A stretch of DNA of 64,000 bases from Gonapodya prolifera JEL478 (GCA_001574975.1 KQ965756.1:127160-191159); one strand, 5' to 3'; shown: positions 39,851 through 52,185, counted from the stretch's first letter. A program made the numbers and translations. Notes: generated by a model from the letters alone, not told the origin.

Positions 39851-41320
39851 TCACATCGTGGTTGACTTACAGCACAGCTCACACAATCCATGGTTAATTA
39901 TGATGTCGTCCGAGAGGAAGGCCTGTGCGTACTGTGTAGGAGTAAGCCATACATGCCCAACTTCCTGGTACCCAATTTGTTGTCCAAGTTTTCCTCGAAG
40001 GCCAATAATGGGGATTGATTTGGTCGCCTCATCTAGTAGAGGATAACCTGAGTCAGCGAGATTTGACAACACCATATCCGCAAGCTTGATAAACAACGCA
40101 ATCGGCAAGATTAAAGGTAGCGAGAAGTTTGAGTAAATTACAGCGATTCCGCCAGTCATAATGCTTTCGTACCTGCCCAATCTCCTGCCTACTGACGAGT
40201 ACCCTCTTGCAATAGCTGCACACTGTACGAACAGGTTTCACGGCTAAGTCTTGAGAAGATGCCATGGATCGGTCTGGGCAGCCAAGGTAGTTGGCTTTGA
40301 AGGCATGCGGTTTTTCCCAAAGAATGCGAGACGTCCTTGGTGGTGCCAAACACTCTTAGTTCCCCGCGGAAGATCAGGCAATGCGGGACCCAACAGGCTG
40401 CTCACCAAAGCACAAATCGCTTTCCGTCCCCTTGGGCAACTCTCGAAATGGTCATGCTCATTTTACGCTCGTATTCTGGCGAATCGCAAAACCACTGGTA
40501 AGTCCATCGTTTTTGGGCACCTAAACCGTTCTATGAGAAGATAGCATGCGAGATGTGGGGTCGAATCGTACCCGAGATCACCATAGTCATTAAATGGCGA
40601 AAGAAGTGCTGAACTTTTGGTTCGGAGATAAGCTCGAAAAGGGAACGGTTGATTATACTGGGAAAAGCGAACCGAGAAATGTGTGCTGGAAGTGGATGCG
40701 CACAATTCTCGTCGATGACTGCATCCGAATGAATGGTAAGTGCAGGTGAGAAGAAGCTGTGTTTATGGTCACGTACATTTGTTCCACTGATCATCCTCAA
40801 CCATTTGGAAGACCCCCGTCTGTGAAAAATTTCAGAAATACGTTGGGTGCAAAGGTGCAAATTTTGACGTACAGCATCTGTCAGGTACACGAGCTCTGGC
40901 TCGAATGGAACGTGCTGAAACGGATGAGTCATCCAGGTAGTACACCATCGCTCGATATGCTGTTGAGCGCAATCCAAAATCACTCACTTTTCCTTCCGCG
41001 TCGCACGGCTCTTTTGGTTTCGCCGGGGCGAATCGTTCCATCCCATATGAAAGAACCGTCTCGGGATGGTAACCGGATCCACCGTGAGGGGAGCCTCCTG
41101 GAGAGTTGTACACAGACTGCCCAATGCTTGGAGAGTCACTAGTTGATCCTTGTGAAGACGGCGATATCATGGATGGATAAAACTGTCCATTTCGAGTTTG
41201 ACCGGAGCGAGCAGAGACGTTGGAGCCCGATGGGGAAGGAGAGGGATAAGCCCCAGCGCCTGCGCCAGGCGGCGGTGGGGGAAAGTGAAACACCATGCGC
41301 GTCTGAGGCCTGTCTGACAT
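39851..41320 (-). CDS. PAS-domain protein with C-terminal CxxC..CxxC motif
   Basis: Seven exons (41320-40988, 40914-40873, 40819-40777, 40718-40572, 40520-40414, 40352-40173, 39964-39851) give 321 aa with all phases agreeing. A proline/serine-rich N-terminus is followed by a PAS-like core (PFEPELVYLTDATGVFQ, then INRSLFELISEPKVQHFF and WTYQWFCDSPEYERKMSM). The end carries RTVCSYCKRV and INHGLCELC, a probable zinc site. I recall similar PAS plus cysteine-pair proteins in fungi, sometimes linked to light or redox sensing; here that is inference. The joint between the fifth and sixth exons is the least certain: the obvious GTGAGC donor would be out of phase, so a GTGCTT donor eight bases upstream was used. 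Confidence 0.65.
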
Positions 41321-41665
41321 TATGAGAGAAATGCTTTGAGTTCCATCGACCTGGCACCCTGAAATCCTGGAGCGGACACATCCCACCCTGCAGGAAGGTT
41401 TCACATAAACCGTAAATAAAATTGTGTGCATTTACATGTCATTTCTCTTGTGATAGAATGACTGCATCCTTCATCCAAAGGGTAGTGTAAGACGTAAATA
41501 GATTCTTTTACGTGACAATAATAAAAATTGGAAGAAAATCATCTCTGCAAGTTTCCTGTGAAAGCCCTCGAAAGAAGAAGAATGGTTTTGTACTGTGGTC
41601 CGGTGATAGTTGGGGGGCGGAACATCTCCAACCCGCGAATTCCCCAAACTCGTCTCCGGCAGAAG
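41321..41665. promoter_or_regulatory. Divergent region between PAS gene and acetoacetyl-CoA synthetase
   Basis: The two genes face away from each other. The frame of the synthetase is open upstream to 41528, so its start could lie further left. AT-rich sequence at 41400-41530 would fit a promoter. Confidence 0.4.
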
Positions 41666-44423
41666 ATGGTCGAAGATTCAATGGCGGCAGCTGCTAACGG
41701 GAAAGCAACGAACGGGACGAACGGGGTCGCCTCCCCCGAGAAGCTATGGACACCATCGTGGTCCACGGAGCGAAATATGGATAAGTTCCGACTCTTCATT
41801 AACGAGCGATTCGCCATCGACCTCCGGGACTACCACGACTTGTACACATGGAGCGTGACAAAGATTGCGGACTTCTGGGAGAGTGTATGGATTTGGTCCA
41901 AGATTAAGCATTCCAGAAGCTATGAAAAAGTGAGTCAGGATTCATCTGTGGTGTCTTCACCCCATCATCATTTCAACTTTTGGACCTCCAGGTGGTCGAA
42001 GATGCACCGATGCAGAAGATTCCGAAGTGGTTTTTGGTGAGAAGCTTTGTCTGACACGACGCGACTGAGAAGGCGGCAAGAGTCGAAACTCGTCCCGTAA
42101 CGTTAAGGGTGCCCGCCTCAACTTCGCCGAGAACCTCCTCCCCTACAACGATGAACACCTGGCCATCATTGCTACTGGTGAATTTTCAATCGCGATCGCT
42201 ACTTTTCGTCAGCCCCCGACAAGAATTGTTGCCGTTCTACAGGTGAATATGGCCGGACCGAGAAACTCACCTACTCAGAGCTGAGGGAGCGTGTGAGAGT
42301 ATTTGCTGGAGCTCTACGTGCTGCTGGAATCGGCGTTGGGGACAGAGTGTGTGCCTATATCCCGAACTGTGTGGAGGCGGTGAGTTCAACAACGCCAATG
42401 ATTCGGGCCGTCCGGGAAAGCTAAAAATTGTTGCCAAACCGGTCAAACCACCTTGGCTACAGATAGTTGGTATGCTTGCAGCGACCAGTCTCGGTGCGGT
42501 GTGGTCCTCGACGTCACCAGACTTTGGTGTTGCGGTGAGTACATTCGCAACCCCCGCCAACGTAAATGTTTGAAGATTTAGCAATCATCTGTACAGGGTG
42601 TCCTTGAGCGCTTCTCTCAAGTGAAGCCCAAAGTCCTCATCACGGTGAACGCCATTGTGTACAACTCGAAACATTACGACCACCTCGACAAGGTCCGGCA
42701 CGTTGTTGATGGACTCACGGAACTCTCGCGGGTTGTCGTCGTTCCGTTTGTCGAGGGGAAATCGACCGACTTGTCCGGGATCAAGGGAGCGACTTGGCTC
42801 CCGGACTTTTTGGCGACGTCGGATGACGGACCGCTGATCTTTGAACAACTGCCGCCGGATCAACCGGTGTACATCATGTACTCGAGTGGAACTACGGGAC
42901 TGCCAAAGTGTATGGTGCACTCGGCTTTGGTGGGTTTTGTGGAACCGGTGTTCGGCGTGGGATGCAGACCTGACGAGAAGTGGAACGAAACCTAGGGAAC
43001 TCTCATCAAACACAAAACAGAGCAGACCATTCACTCGTCCTTACAGCGTAACGACGTTCTTTTCTACTACACCACAACCGGCTGGATGATGTGGAACTGG
43101 TAAATGACATCGAGCTGTCCTCCTCACACCCTGGCGCCTCAACATTCCCGCAATTAGGCTCGTCTCCGGTCTCGCCACCGGCCTCACGGTCTTTCTGTAC
43201 GACGGGTCTCCCTTCAAACCACACCCTGGCCGGCTCATGGACCTCGTGGACGAGCACGGAATCACCGTATTTGGGACGAGCGCCAAGTACCTGCAATCGC
43301 TGCAGGAGGTCGGCGCGATCCCGCGGGAATCGCACAGCCTCGCCTCACTGCATACAATCCTCTCCACGGGGTCGCCGCTCAGGCCCGAGAGCTACGACTT
43401 TGTGTACCGGGATATGAAGAAGGACGTGCTGCTGGGCTCGATTTCGGGAGGGACGGACATCGTGTCGTGCTTTGTGGGGCAGAACGATACCTTGCCCGTG
43501 TATAAGGGCGAGATCCAGTGCAGGCTGCTGGGAATGGCGATTGAGGCTTGGGATATTAATGGTGGGTTTCTGCTTGGCTGGCACGAATGAAGTTTGTGGG
43601 GGCGTCATGTGATATCATCACTCTTGAAAGGTCATCCTGTCCTTGATGAAGAAGGAGACATGGTTTGCGTCAAGCCCTTCCCGTGCATGCCCGTCGCGTT
43701 CTGGAACGACACGCCCGAACGATTAAAGTACATGGCGGCATATTTCGATCAGTTTAGCGGCGTCTGGTACCACGGAGACTTTTTGCGGATCAACAGTAAA
43801 ACGGGTGGTGTTGTATTGTTGGGGAGGAGTGATGGAACACTGTGAGTGGTTTGGAAGTGGTTCGTTGCTGGATTCCTGTTGACTCTTACTCGAAAAAAAC
43901 GATAAGGAATCCTGGAGGTGTTCGATTCGGAAGTGCGGAGATATACCACATCAGTACGTTGTCTCCGTTGTGACTGCTGGAGTTTGTTGGGTCTTATTTG
44001 CGGTGTTTGCCAGTGTCGCGTTTCTTGCCCGAAATCGCCGACACACTCTGTGTTGGGCAACGACAGGGAGCGGACGAACGCGTGGTTTTGTTCTGTCAAA
44101 TGGCACCTGGCCACAAGCTCACGGATGCGCTCCGATCACGAATCGCCAGAGCCATTCGAGATGAACTTTCCCCACGCCATGTTCCCGCCAAAATCCTCCC
44201 CATCGCCGATATCCCCCACACCATCAACGGAAAAAAGGTCGAAGTCGCTGTCAAGAAGATCATCAGCGGTGCAACGGTCGTGCCAAGTGGAACCTTGGCG
44301 AATCCAGAGTGTCTAGAGCTGGTACGTCTGCGACGTTGTGTTGGGTCTTACTTTTTGTTGAGCCAGTGTGTGACGCCCCGACGTTTCTTGCAGTACAAGA
44401 ACATACCCGAATTACAAGTTTAG
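41666..44423 (+). CDS. Acetoacetyl-CoA synthetase
   Basis: It activates acetoacetate to acetoacetyl-CoA in the cytosol using ATP. Multiple short introns are seen. In order: [58 protein letters not shown], the AMP-binding P-loop [103 protein letters not shown] and the catalytic Lys region [12 protein letters not shown]. The ending YKNIPELQV matches animal AACS. The ATG at 41666 was chosen; 41528 and 41582 are in-frame alternatives. It links ketone bodies to sterol and lipid synthesis. Confidence 0.94.
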
Positions 44424-44559
44424 ATTTCGTGCTACCACTAAAGTCTCACATTAGAATTAAATTTATTGGGTTCCCAGATATATTTTAGCCGACGCTGTGG
44501 CCACGGCTGCTTCGGACAAATGGAAGCCCAGAGCACTCAGCGTCATCACCTTTCACATC

Positions 44560-46326
44560 ATGAGCAGCGACGACATGCTGAGCGTTCCCACGGACGAGAC
44601 ACACCGCAAGTCTGCGGCGCTCAATCGGCGGCGCACGCGAATGCCGCGGAGTTCGGTGCCCAACTTGTCCAGCGAACCCCAGCGAGTCCGGGGACGCTCA
44701 AAGGGACACGACGACGCATCAGACTACGACGGGAGCATGGGAAGCGACAGATCGCTCTCGCGCAGCAGTCGCGGCAGCCCGCCCCAGAGCAGGCGACACA
44801 GTCACGTCTCGTCGCGTTCAGACCATCCGGACCTTTCCTCCCCCGAAAAGCCGAGCCCCTCATCCACGGTAAAGGACGGCGAGCACGTCGTTTTCTCATA
44901 TCAGCGCTCGCTCTACGCTCCCATTCTGGTTTCCGAAGCGCTGGAAAAGCACTCCAAAACGTTGGGTCACCTTTACGAGCGATTGATCAACCTTTTCTCG
45001 GAACTACCCTCTGAGGCGATGCTGGATGGCGGGATGAAGTTTGATTCTTTGTTCCTCATGCGCTTCTTGATGAGCAGCGATGGAAACGTGTTCAAGGCCG
45101 GTGGGTTGAGTTCAGCAGCAGTGCGTCTGAACCTCGCCAGGACTAACCAAAGCACATGCAGAGAATGCGATTCGAGAAACCTTGGCCTGGCGAGTCGCGA
45201 ACTGGGACAAGCTACTCGCTGCGCGGAAAACGGGTGGCGCCCCCGGCGAGGGAAAGGTTGCGCGGCACATGCTGATGGCTCCGCACAAGACTCTGATCGA
45301 CGGATCGCCAGTCTGGGTTGTGCGGCAAGGAGTGATGGATCAAGCGAACCTCATGAGAGAGTGCACGAGGGAGGAAGTCGAGGAATGGCTCTTGTTTAAC
45401 TACGAAGCCGTGTTTGCGCAATGGTGAGTTTCAATGAGCGACACAAAGGGATGATTGTCCCTCTTTCATCCACGTAAAGCTAAAACCGATTCTCCCTCTC
45501 CCCTCCAGTGACCACTTGACCCGCGTCACAGGCAACCTGACCAAACTCACCTTCCTCGTCGACAACAACCACTTCTCGCTCAAGCGGTTCGACGCCGGGT
45601 ACATCCGCGCGCTGCGATCAGCCAACCAGAAGGCGCAGACTTACTACCCGCAACTCATCGGCCTCACAGTCGTGTTCAACCCGCCGGAGCACTCCAGCAT
45701 GCTACTTCCGCTGTGGGGCGCCACGGGCACGGGGTGGGAAGGAGCGCAGACAAAGTGAGACCACCGTCCACCGTATACCGACTGACAGAGCCAGTCATAA
45801 TCACATCTTCCGTCGCTACCACGACTTTGCAGAGTCTGCGCGGGACGGACAACGGGGGAAGACGCGCAATCAATTTTCGCCTGCCCTGTTGCGTCGCAAG
45901 CCATGCGCCCCTCTGATATGTGAGTTTGCGGCACACCTCCCGCGGTGCCACACTTACGCAGATACTCAACGCCAAAACCCGCACAGCCCGACGTTCCTCG
46001 GTGGGGAATGCACATGCAACGGCAAAGGCTGCGTCCCACCACTTCCAAACGACGCCGTGGTGACGCCCAACACGTCCATGGACTCTCTGCACAGCAACGT
46101 TCCCGAAGCTCTGGCGGAATTCGCGGAGGGCGTGAAAGACTTCATGGAAAAGCTGAAGCGACCGCACACCCATGAGACGGTGGGGAAGGACGTCACGGCT
46201 GCTGTTCCGCAGACCGAAACGGATTTCGCAGCGACGCCGACCGCGTTGGATATTGATGGCGTTCTTTCCGAGTGCGAGCGTGACAGTGACGGCGACGTGG
46301 ATGGGCGGACGATTCGCGAACAATGA
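44560..46326 (+). CDS. CRAL-TRIO (Sec14-like) lipid-transfer protein
   Basis: Sec14-like proteins carry phosphatidylinositol or other lipids between membranes. Exons 44560-45100, 45162-45423 and 45509-45754 join in phase. A charged, serine/arginine-rich N-terminus is followed by the CRAL-TRIO N motif (FLMRFLMSSDGNVFKA, then ENAIRETLAWRVANW) and the lipid-binding core (LTFLVDNNHFSLKRFD, TYYPQLIGLTVVFNPPEH). A fourth exon (45833-45919) reads IFACPVASQAMRPSD, and the last part reads SPTFLGGECTCNGKGC, both typical of the fold's end. The joint between those two is off by one base with the GTGAGT/GCAG sites, so either another splice is used, a base is missing, or the gene is damaged. The protein ends in an acidic tail. 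The ATG at 44560 is the first true one. Confidence 0.8.
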
Positions 46327-47883
46327 GGTCTTTGAGGTCTTTTGAGATGGACAGTCCCTCGAAGAACGATTTCCTCCGCCCCCCCCCCCCCCATTCTTTT
46401 CTCATTTTGCAACAGTATTCAGATTGCGCCATATCACTACAATGCATAAATACGGTTTAGAGTTATGTTCTTCCACGTTAAAATACACCATTTGCAGATG
46501 CACGTTTCTGTTCTGTCCGATTGCGTGTGAATGCTCACTTGGCAGTTTGTCAGGTGAGTATGGTTGTTTACACCCTGCACTTCTCAAAGAAGAAATGGAA
46601 CAAAGTAACGCGAAGAATGCTATCAAGGCATCATGAACACGGTAGGAGAGAGAATGCCGTCACGTCATGTCCAGGGTCCCGTCACATGTATACTTTCTTC
46701 GTGTGTGCCAGAGTGGAAAAGAAAGGAAGGCCCAAAATTGCCATATTTGAAATATTCTGCGTGTGTATCCAGTGCAATGTTGCCCAGACGTCTCATGTAT
46801 CCGAATATCTCCGTGAAATATCCAGAAAAAATGATGTGTATCCTGGTTACACGACTTATATGGCACTTGATGGCTATTTAAGCAGGCTGTTCCATTAGAA
46901 GAAAGTATCCGGACTCTTCAAGTTCAGAAGACATCGCCTGACGCTGTAGGTGTGCTCCGATGCCGCCGCTCGAGGCTGGGCTGTGCGAACATGACTCCAA
47001 CCTCCTTTTCGGGACGCAGGTCCGTCGGAACAACGCAAATCGCACACATCATTGAACGTTGCTCTCTCTTTTTGATCGACAAGGTACGTGCAAGGAATGA
47101 GTCCCTGTGGACGTTCAGTTCTCATCCGATCTACCTTCTCCCTCGAACATGCATCAAACACCTTCGTAGAATGACAGCTGTTGCGGATGCCCAAACCGCG
47201 TTGAGCGACGTGATCATCTTGAAGGCTTACGTCAAAGATCATGCGAAAGTCAAAACACCGGCGGCGAGCCTCAGCGACGTTCAAGGGGCACTTCAAAGAG
47301 GCAGCGCGGGTGCAAATCAAGCCAAAGCGGGACTTGGTCATGCCAAAAGCGTACTTATCACAAGGACAGTGCTGGATGATATATAGTATTGGCCGACCAG
47401 AATATCACCCACGATGCCGTCATGACAGCGAATAAGTTGTCTCTGTTGCTGTCCAGTTATTGATTGGGAGGAATGGAATAGTGCTGAGCTATCATTGTAA
47501 AACGAGTGGGTCGATGGGCAGACTAAAAAAACTAGGGTTAAAAGCAGTGGTGCAAAATTGTGGCACAAGCAAAGTGGTCAGCTCCTTTGGATCACTGGAA
47601 AATGGAGCAGGCAGCAGCCACGTCACGGAAACCAAGCCAGGGGCTCCGCTCAGATTCAACTGCACCCGCATTTGCAGTGACGCGATCTCGTTGGATATTG
47701 CTGGTGTGCTGTCCGGAAAGTGACGTGGATGGGAGAATGGGTCGCGAATGAAGAACATTTTTGTTGGACCGTTTCGAGAAAGGCATTCTAAAGCTTTCCT
47801 CTTTTGCAGTGGTACTCAGATTGCGCCATACCACTACAATGCATAAATATGGTTTTGTGCCATGTTGGCCAATTGCAGCTTGT
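46327..47883. other. Gene-poor stretch with poly-C tract and a decayed duplication
   Basis: A run of 14 C lies near 46379-46392. Overlapping frames on both strands near 46895-47386 have no domain. The right end (about 47610-47870) is a diverged copy of the 3' end of the CRAL-TRIO gene, listed separately. Confidence 0.5.
47610..47870 (+). pseudogene. Decayed duplicate of the CRAL-TRIO gene's last codons and 3' UTR
   Basis: GATCTCGTTGGATATTGCTG here matches the intact gene's GACCGCGTTGGATATTGATG near 46240. GACGTGGATGGGAGAATGGG matches GACGTGGATGGGCGGACG, and CAGATTGCGCCATACCACTA matches CAGATTGCGCCATATCACTA of 46420. The order and spacing are kept, with gaps; about 20 bases around GAGCGTGACAGTG are missing from this copy. 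No open frame survives. The copy runs up to 14 nt before the stop of the CoA ligase gene and so probably now serves as that gene's 3' UTR, in antisense to its origin. Confidence 0.72.
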
Positions 47884-50298
47884 TCACAGTCGCGCTTTCT
47901 CCGATACTCGTCTTTTTTCGTACAGGGCTTTCTCCTGATCCCGCAACAATCGACGTAGTATCTGCAATACAGCCCGAATTATCCACACGAATGAAGGGAA
48001 CGCAGGGTTCCCGGGAGCTCCTCACCTTTCCAGACGCGCTTTTCGGAATTTCGGCCAAAAACTAAACCCAAATTTCAAGCCCAGTGCAGCAACATTGTCG
48101 CAAAGATGCTTCTCACCTCAACACCGCCGCGAAGTCGCTTATGCGGCGCCACCTTCCCACGGACGTAGCTGACAAGTTCCGCTGCAAGATCCGCCGACGC
48201 TCTTTGGGGGTCTTTGAGCACAATAAACGCTTTGGGAAGCTCCTGGCTCACGTAGTCTGGGACCCCAATGACCGCAACATCCGCGACAAGAGTGTGGCCG
48301 AGGAGGACGGATTCGAGCTCCGCCGGTGGAACTTGGAAGCCCTTGTACTTGATGAGCTCCTTTAGTCGATCTGTTATGGTGAACTTTCGGATGATGATGT
48401 GATGGGTTGAGCGAAGTTGATGGAAGTCGTCGTTCCGTCGGTACTCACTACACCAGTTTTATCGTATTTGCCGATATCTCCAGTCCGGTACCACGAGCCT
48501 TTTCCATCCGGATCGGGGATGAGTGATTCTTGCGTTGCTTTCGTGTTGTTGTGGCTTTCGCAAGCGGCATGACCAACCCAGATTTAGCAAGACGTGTCCG
48601 CTCGCCATTAAAGCTACTCACTATCGAAGCATAATATTTGATCCCCGAGACCAGATCTCGCCTTCTTCTTCCGGTCCGAGAACTTGAAGGAAGGGTCAAT
48701 TGGCGACAAGGCACGTAATTGGGAGCCAGCGTCTAAACATACTCCGATTTGATTCCGGATCCCGAACAGACAAATCAACGTTTGGTAAAGGCTTTCCAAT
48801 GGTGCCGTTTTGGTGAGGGTCCCACTCTCTCATATAGCTGCGGGGATTGTAAGCTCGTATCAATGTACGTAATGCGCCAAAATGGAACTCATACACCAAC
48901 GTTCCACTACAGCTCTGCTCTGTTGCGCCCCACGTTTGCCGCGACTTTATCTTGAACTTCTCCCACAGCTCCTTTTCAACCTCTTCTCCCAAGGGTGCTG
49001 CCCCAGAGATGACCGTGTGTGCGGAACTCAAGTCGTAGGAGTCAGGAACACGAGATTTGACAAGTTGGATGACGGTGGGAGGGACCATGTGGAGATATTT
49101 TACGCGGTACGTTTGCACTGGGCGTCAAACGAAGTGAGACGAGGAAAACTGAGAAGAAACAAATCACCCTTACCCAATTCACAGTACTTCGCCAAATCAA
49201 ACTTTGTGACTATAATGCATCGTGTAAGGGCGAATGGTGACACGTTGAGGAAAAGCATGTTACCCTTGAGATCGAGAATTAAAACGGGGAAACGAGTGAA
49301 TGAGAGCAAGTGCTCACAAACATGTGGAACAGCGGCAAGTATCCAATGACCGTGTCAACGCCTTCCTTCCAGTGATTTTCTTCTATCCGCATAATCTGGA
49401 GCACATTTGATATGATATTGTAGTGAGAAAGTTCCACGCCTTTGCTTCTACCTGTCCTATCGAGAAACTTGGGTCAACAAGAAGCATCCCGGCAAAGATG
49501 ATAAAACAAAGCTTACGTTCCACTACTGTAAGGAATGATGGCAATACTGTTTTTGCTCTCCTTCATGGTGAATCGAATGGACGGGAGGGGTTTCAATGTT
49601 GAACCAATTTCGAGCAGCTGTTGAAACGTCATGAAGCCCTGAGAAGCCGATTTGGGCGCATCAAGGAGTACTATATGCGATCGGGGAAGTTTCACTTGAT
49701 CAGCAGCCTCCAATGCCACCGAGAGGACTGTTCTGAAAATGGAAAGTAAGATTCAGGTGCGTGCTCAAGGAAACTTCTACTTACGGGTGAACAAAGAGAA
49801 TCTTGGCTCCAGCGTCGCTAATTTGATACGCGAGCTCACTGGACACATACGTTGGGTTCGCACTGCAAAGATTGCCAATCAGACCAAGCTCTTTATCCGT
49901 CCACATTGCATTTTCATTACGTGGTGGCGGTCCCTCGCGCCCTCAAGATTCCGTGAAATAGCACAGCGAAATCCACACAATTCGGAGCAAAAACTCCGAC
50001 GACGTCTCCTTGTTTGATACCACCCCATGGAGAAGACGAATCCGCCAAAGCGCGTGATATCGATTCCACGGAACTCTTAAATTCGCCGTATGTGAGTTGC
50101 CTCCCGGTTGAAGCTTCGAAATACGCTGGTAAGGCTTCTCGCTCGGGTGTAATTCTGTCTAGAATGAACTCGGTCAAGGATGTGTGCGCTACAGGGGAGA
50201 ATGGAGGAATCGGAGAAGTGGAGCCACGTCGATGGTGCGATTCAAGCGTATCGAAGCTCACGAATATCGATATGGATGTCCGCGTGGATGATGGGCAT
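47884..50298 (-). CDS. 4-coumarate-CoA-ligase-like acyl-CoA synthetase
   Basis: An ANL-superfamily enzyme that makes an acyl-CoA through an acyl-AMP. The first exon is inferred as MPIIHADIHIDI (ATG at 50298), joined by a 61-nt intron to HTSLTEFILDRITPE. Following are VVGVFAPNCVDFAV, the P-loop IPYSSGTTGRSKGV (built across an intron), VIGYLPLFHM, VISGAAPLGEEVEKE, the adenine motif TWGATEQS, the hinge RLKELIKYKGFQVPPAELE, and the catalytic lysine in PKSASGKILRR. The last exon ends KARL, a plausible peroxisomal targeting signal (ARL). The acid used is unknown; fatty or aromatic acids are both possible. Many short introns break the gene. Confidence 0.88.
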
Positions 50299-50729
50299 TT
50301 TCCGAGGGAAAAGAGTGTGAAGGGATTCGGCAAATCGGAACTTTTTTGACCTGGGCTGAAACTGTCATTTCCATACATATGATCCAGGTCTGCATTTCAT
50401 CATGATGTTCCTCTAATGCATTCCATTCAGCTCCCTCTGCCCTTTGATCGTCAGCTCCCAGCTCGCGGGAGTCTCGAGTCTTCCATCTTGCATGGAGGTA
50501 CGTTGCACGAGTCGGAGTTGCATTACGTGCATCGCTTCATCAGCAACTTCAATGGGCATCGGCTAAATGCGCAAGAGAACGCAAGCTATTGTCGTGATAC
50601 GCAAGTGCGTGCGATGGGTGTGCGCAACATCTGTGGACCACCCACAAGCCCGTGAAAAAAATCCACCAAACTTTAATTCGCTCGAGATATAAGACAACTC
50701 GAAGGAGTTTCAATTTCTCACTGACTGCA
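50299..50729. promoter_or_regulatory. Divergent region between CoA ligase and NmrA-type gene
   Basis: It holds both promoters. The open frame at 50416-50655 is not protein-like. No specific site is assigned. Confidence 0.4.
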
Positions 50730-51933
50730 ATGACTGGAAACAGAATCTTCTGTGAGCTTACGAGAACGCCGCCCTGTTGTTTTCTCTATTGATCCGGTGA
50801 AATCATCTCTCCAGTGACAGGTGCTACCGGCAAAATCGGACAACATTTGCTCAGGATTCTTTGCGATAAGGTTAGTACCCCGAACCGCTTTGCCACGCCA
50901 GGGTGACAGCAGTACGAATCGCCGAAGGGAGCACATGTCACAGCTTTTGTTCGAAACCCTGAGAAGCTCTCAGCACTTGGTCTTCCTGTTAAGGTTGCTG
51001 TCGGTGACGTGAATGATATCCAGACATTTGAGAAAGGTGAGCGTGATCCTGTTATTCCAGTGTTCCTCTCTTCCAACAGCATTATACTTCGTCAAGCGAT
51101 CCCCGGGCACACACACCTGTTCATACTATCCGCCTACGACACCAGGCACGAAGCTGCACTTGTATCTGCCGCCTTAAAGGTCGCGCCTACCTTGGTTCAT
51201 GTTGTCAAGTTATCAGCCTTTGGGGCCAGTGCAAGCGCCGACCCAGGCACTGTCACAGCGCTGCATGGCAAGGCGGAGTTGGAGATAGCGGAAACTCTCA
51301 AAGCACATGGAAAAGAGGGAACGGTGGCCGTGACTTACTTGAGGTACGTTTTACGGGCGTGCGGTGGTGACACCTGTGCTCATGTAATCGTTTGCTAGAC
51401 CAAACGACTTTATGGACAACACTTTGGTGTACGACGCACCGAGCATCAAGGCCGAGTCAACTGTCTACGGCAACTACGGTGACTCAGCCATAGGTTCCAT
51501 TTCCGCTTGGGATGTCGCAAACGTTGCCGCCGTCGTGCTCACATCCGGAGAAGATGAGAGAGCCAAGTACGCAGGTCTAGGCCTCAGTCTCACAGGTACG
51601 TTGCACATTGGTAGGAACAACCATTGATGGGATTTACTGACGAACATACACATAGGTCCACGAGCTGTGACGGCCGCCGAGAAATGTGCCATAGTCACCC
51701 AAGTGATAGGCAAAGAGGTGACTTATGTTGACGTTGGTGACGCTGGCTTCTATCAGGCCATTCTCCCCGAAATGGGTCCTTTCATTGCGTACGGAGTGAT
51801 GCAGCTTGGTCAACTGTTCCGGCTGACGTTTGCCAACAACCGCTTCACCACCGGGACTGTGGAAATCATCACTGGGCAGAAACCTAAATCATGGGAGGAG
51901 TTTTTGCAAGAGAACAAGGCCGCGTTGATGTGA
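50730..51933 (+). CDS. NmrA-like NAD(P)-binding protein (atypical SDR)
   Basis: Six exons (50730-50751, 50815-50870, 50910-51036, 51097-51343, 51399-51595, 51656-51933) give 308 aa with all phases agreeing. The Rossmann start is RIFLTGATGKIGQHLL, with the glycine-rich GATGKIG motif. Then come AHVTAFVRNPEKLSAL, VVKLSAFGAS and the family's RPNDFMDN. The protein shows no obvious Tyr-xxx-Lys catalytic pair, as is usual for NmrA-type redox sensors and quinone reductases. Role unknown. It converges with the first kinase gene. Confidence 0.87.
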
Positions 51934-52185
51934 AAGATGAGGCCTATTGCATTTTGTAGTTTCGAAGTATTTTTTTGCATCGTCGTGAATAAACGTTTTG
52001 TGATTTTCCCAAAATCTCGGTAGTGCAGGGTACAAATGGTGTGAAGCAAGCCATACGAGTCTAAATGTCTATCGCAATGCGAGTGGTGCAACCAAAACTC
52101 AAACTTTTTCACATTGACAGTAGGGTTTCCCGGGCATTTGTCAGATATTTCCTTCTCCACAACATTCCATTAGGAATGGATGCTT

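Noticed and set aside
46895-47386. Overlapping frames of about 145 codons on both strands
   Set aside because: No domain, no splice support and ordinary composition; could be an orphan exon but not supportable.
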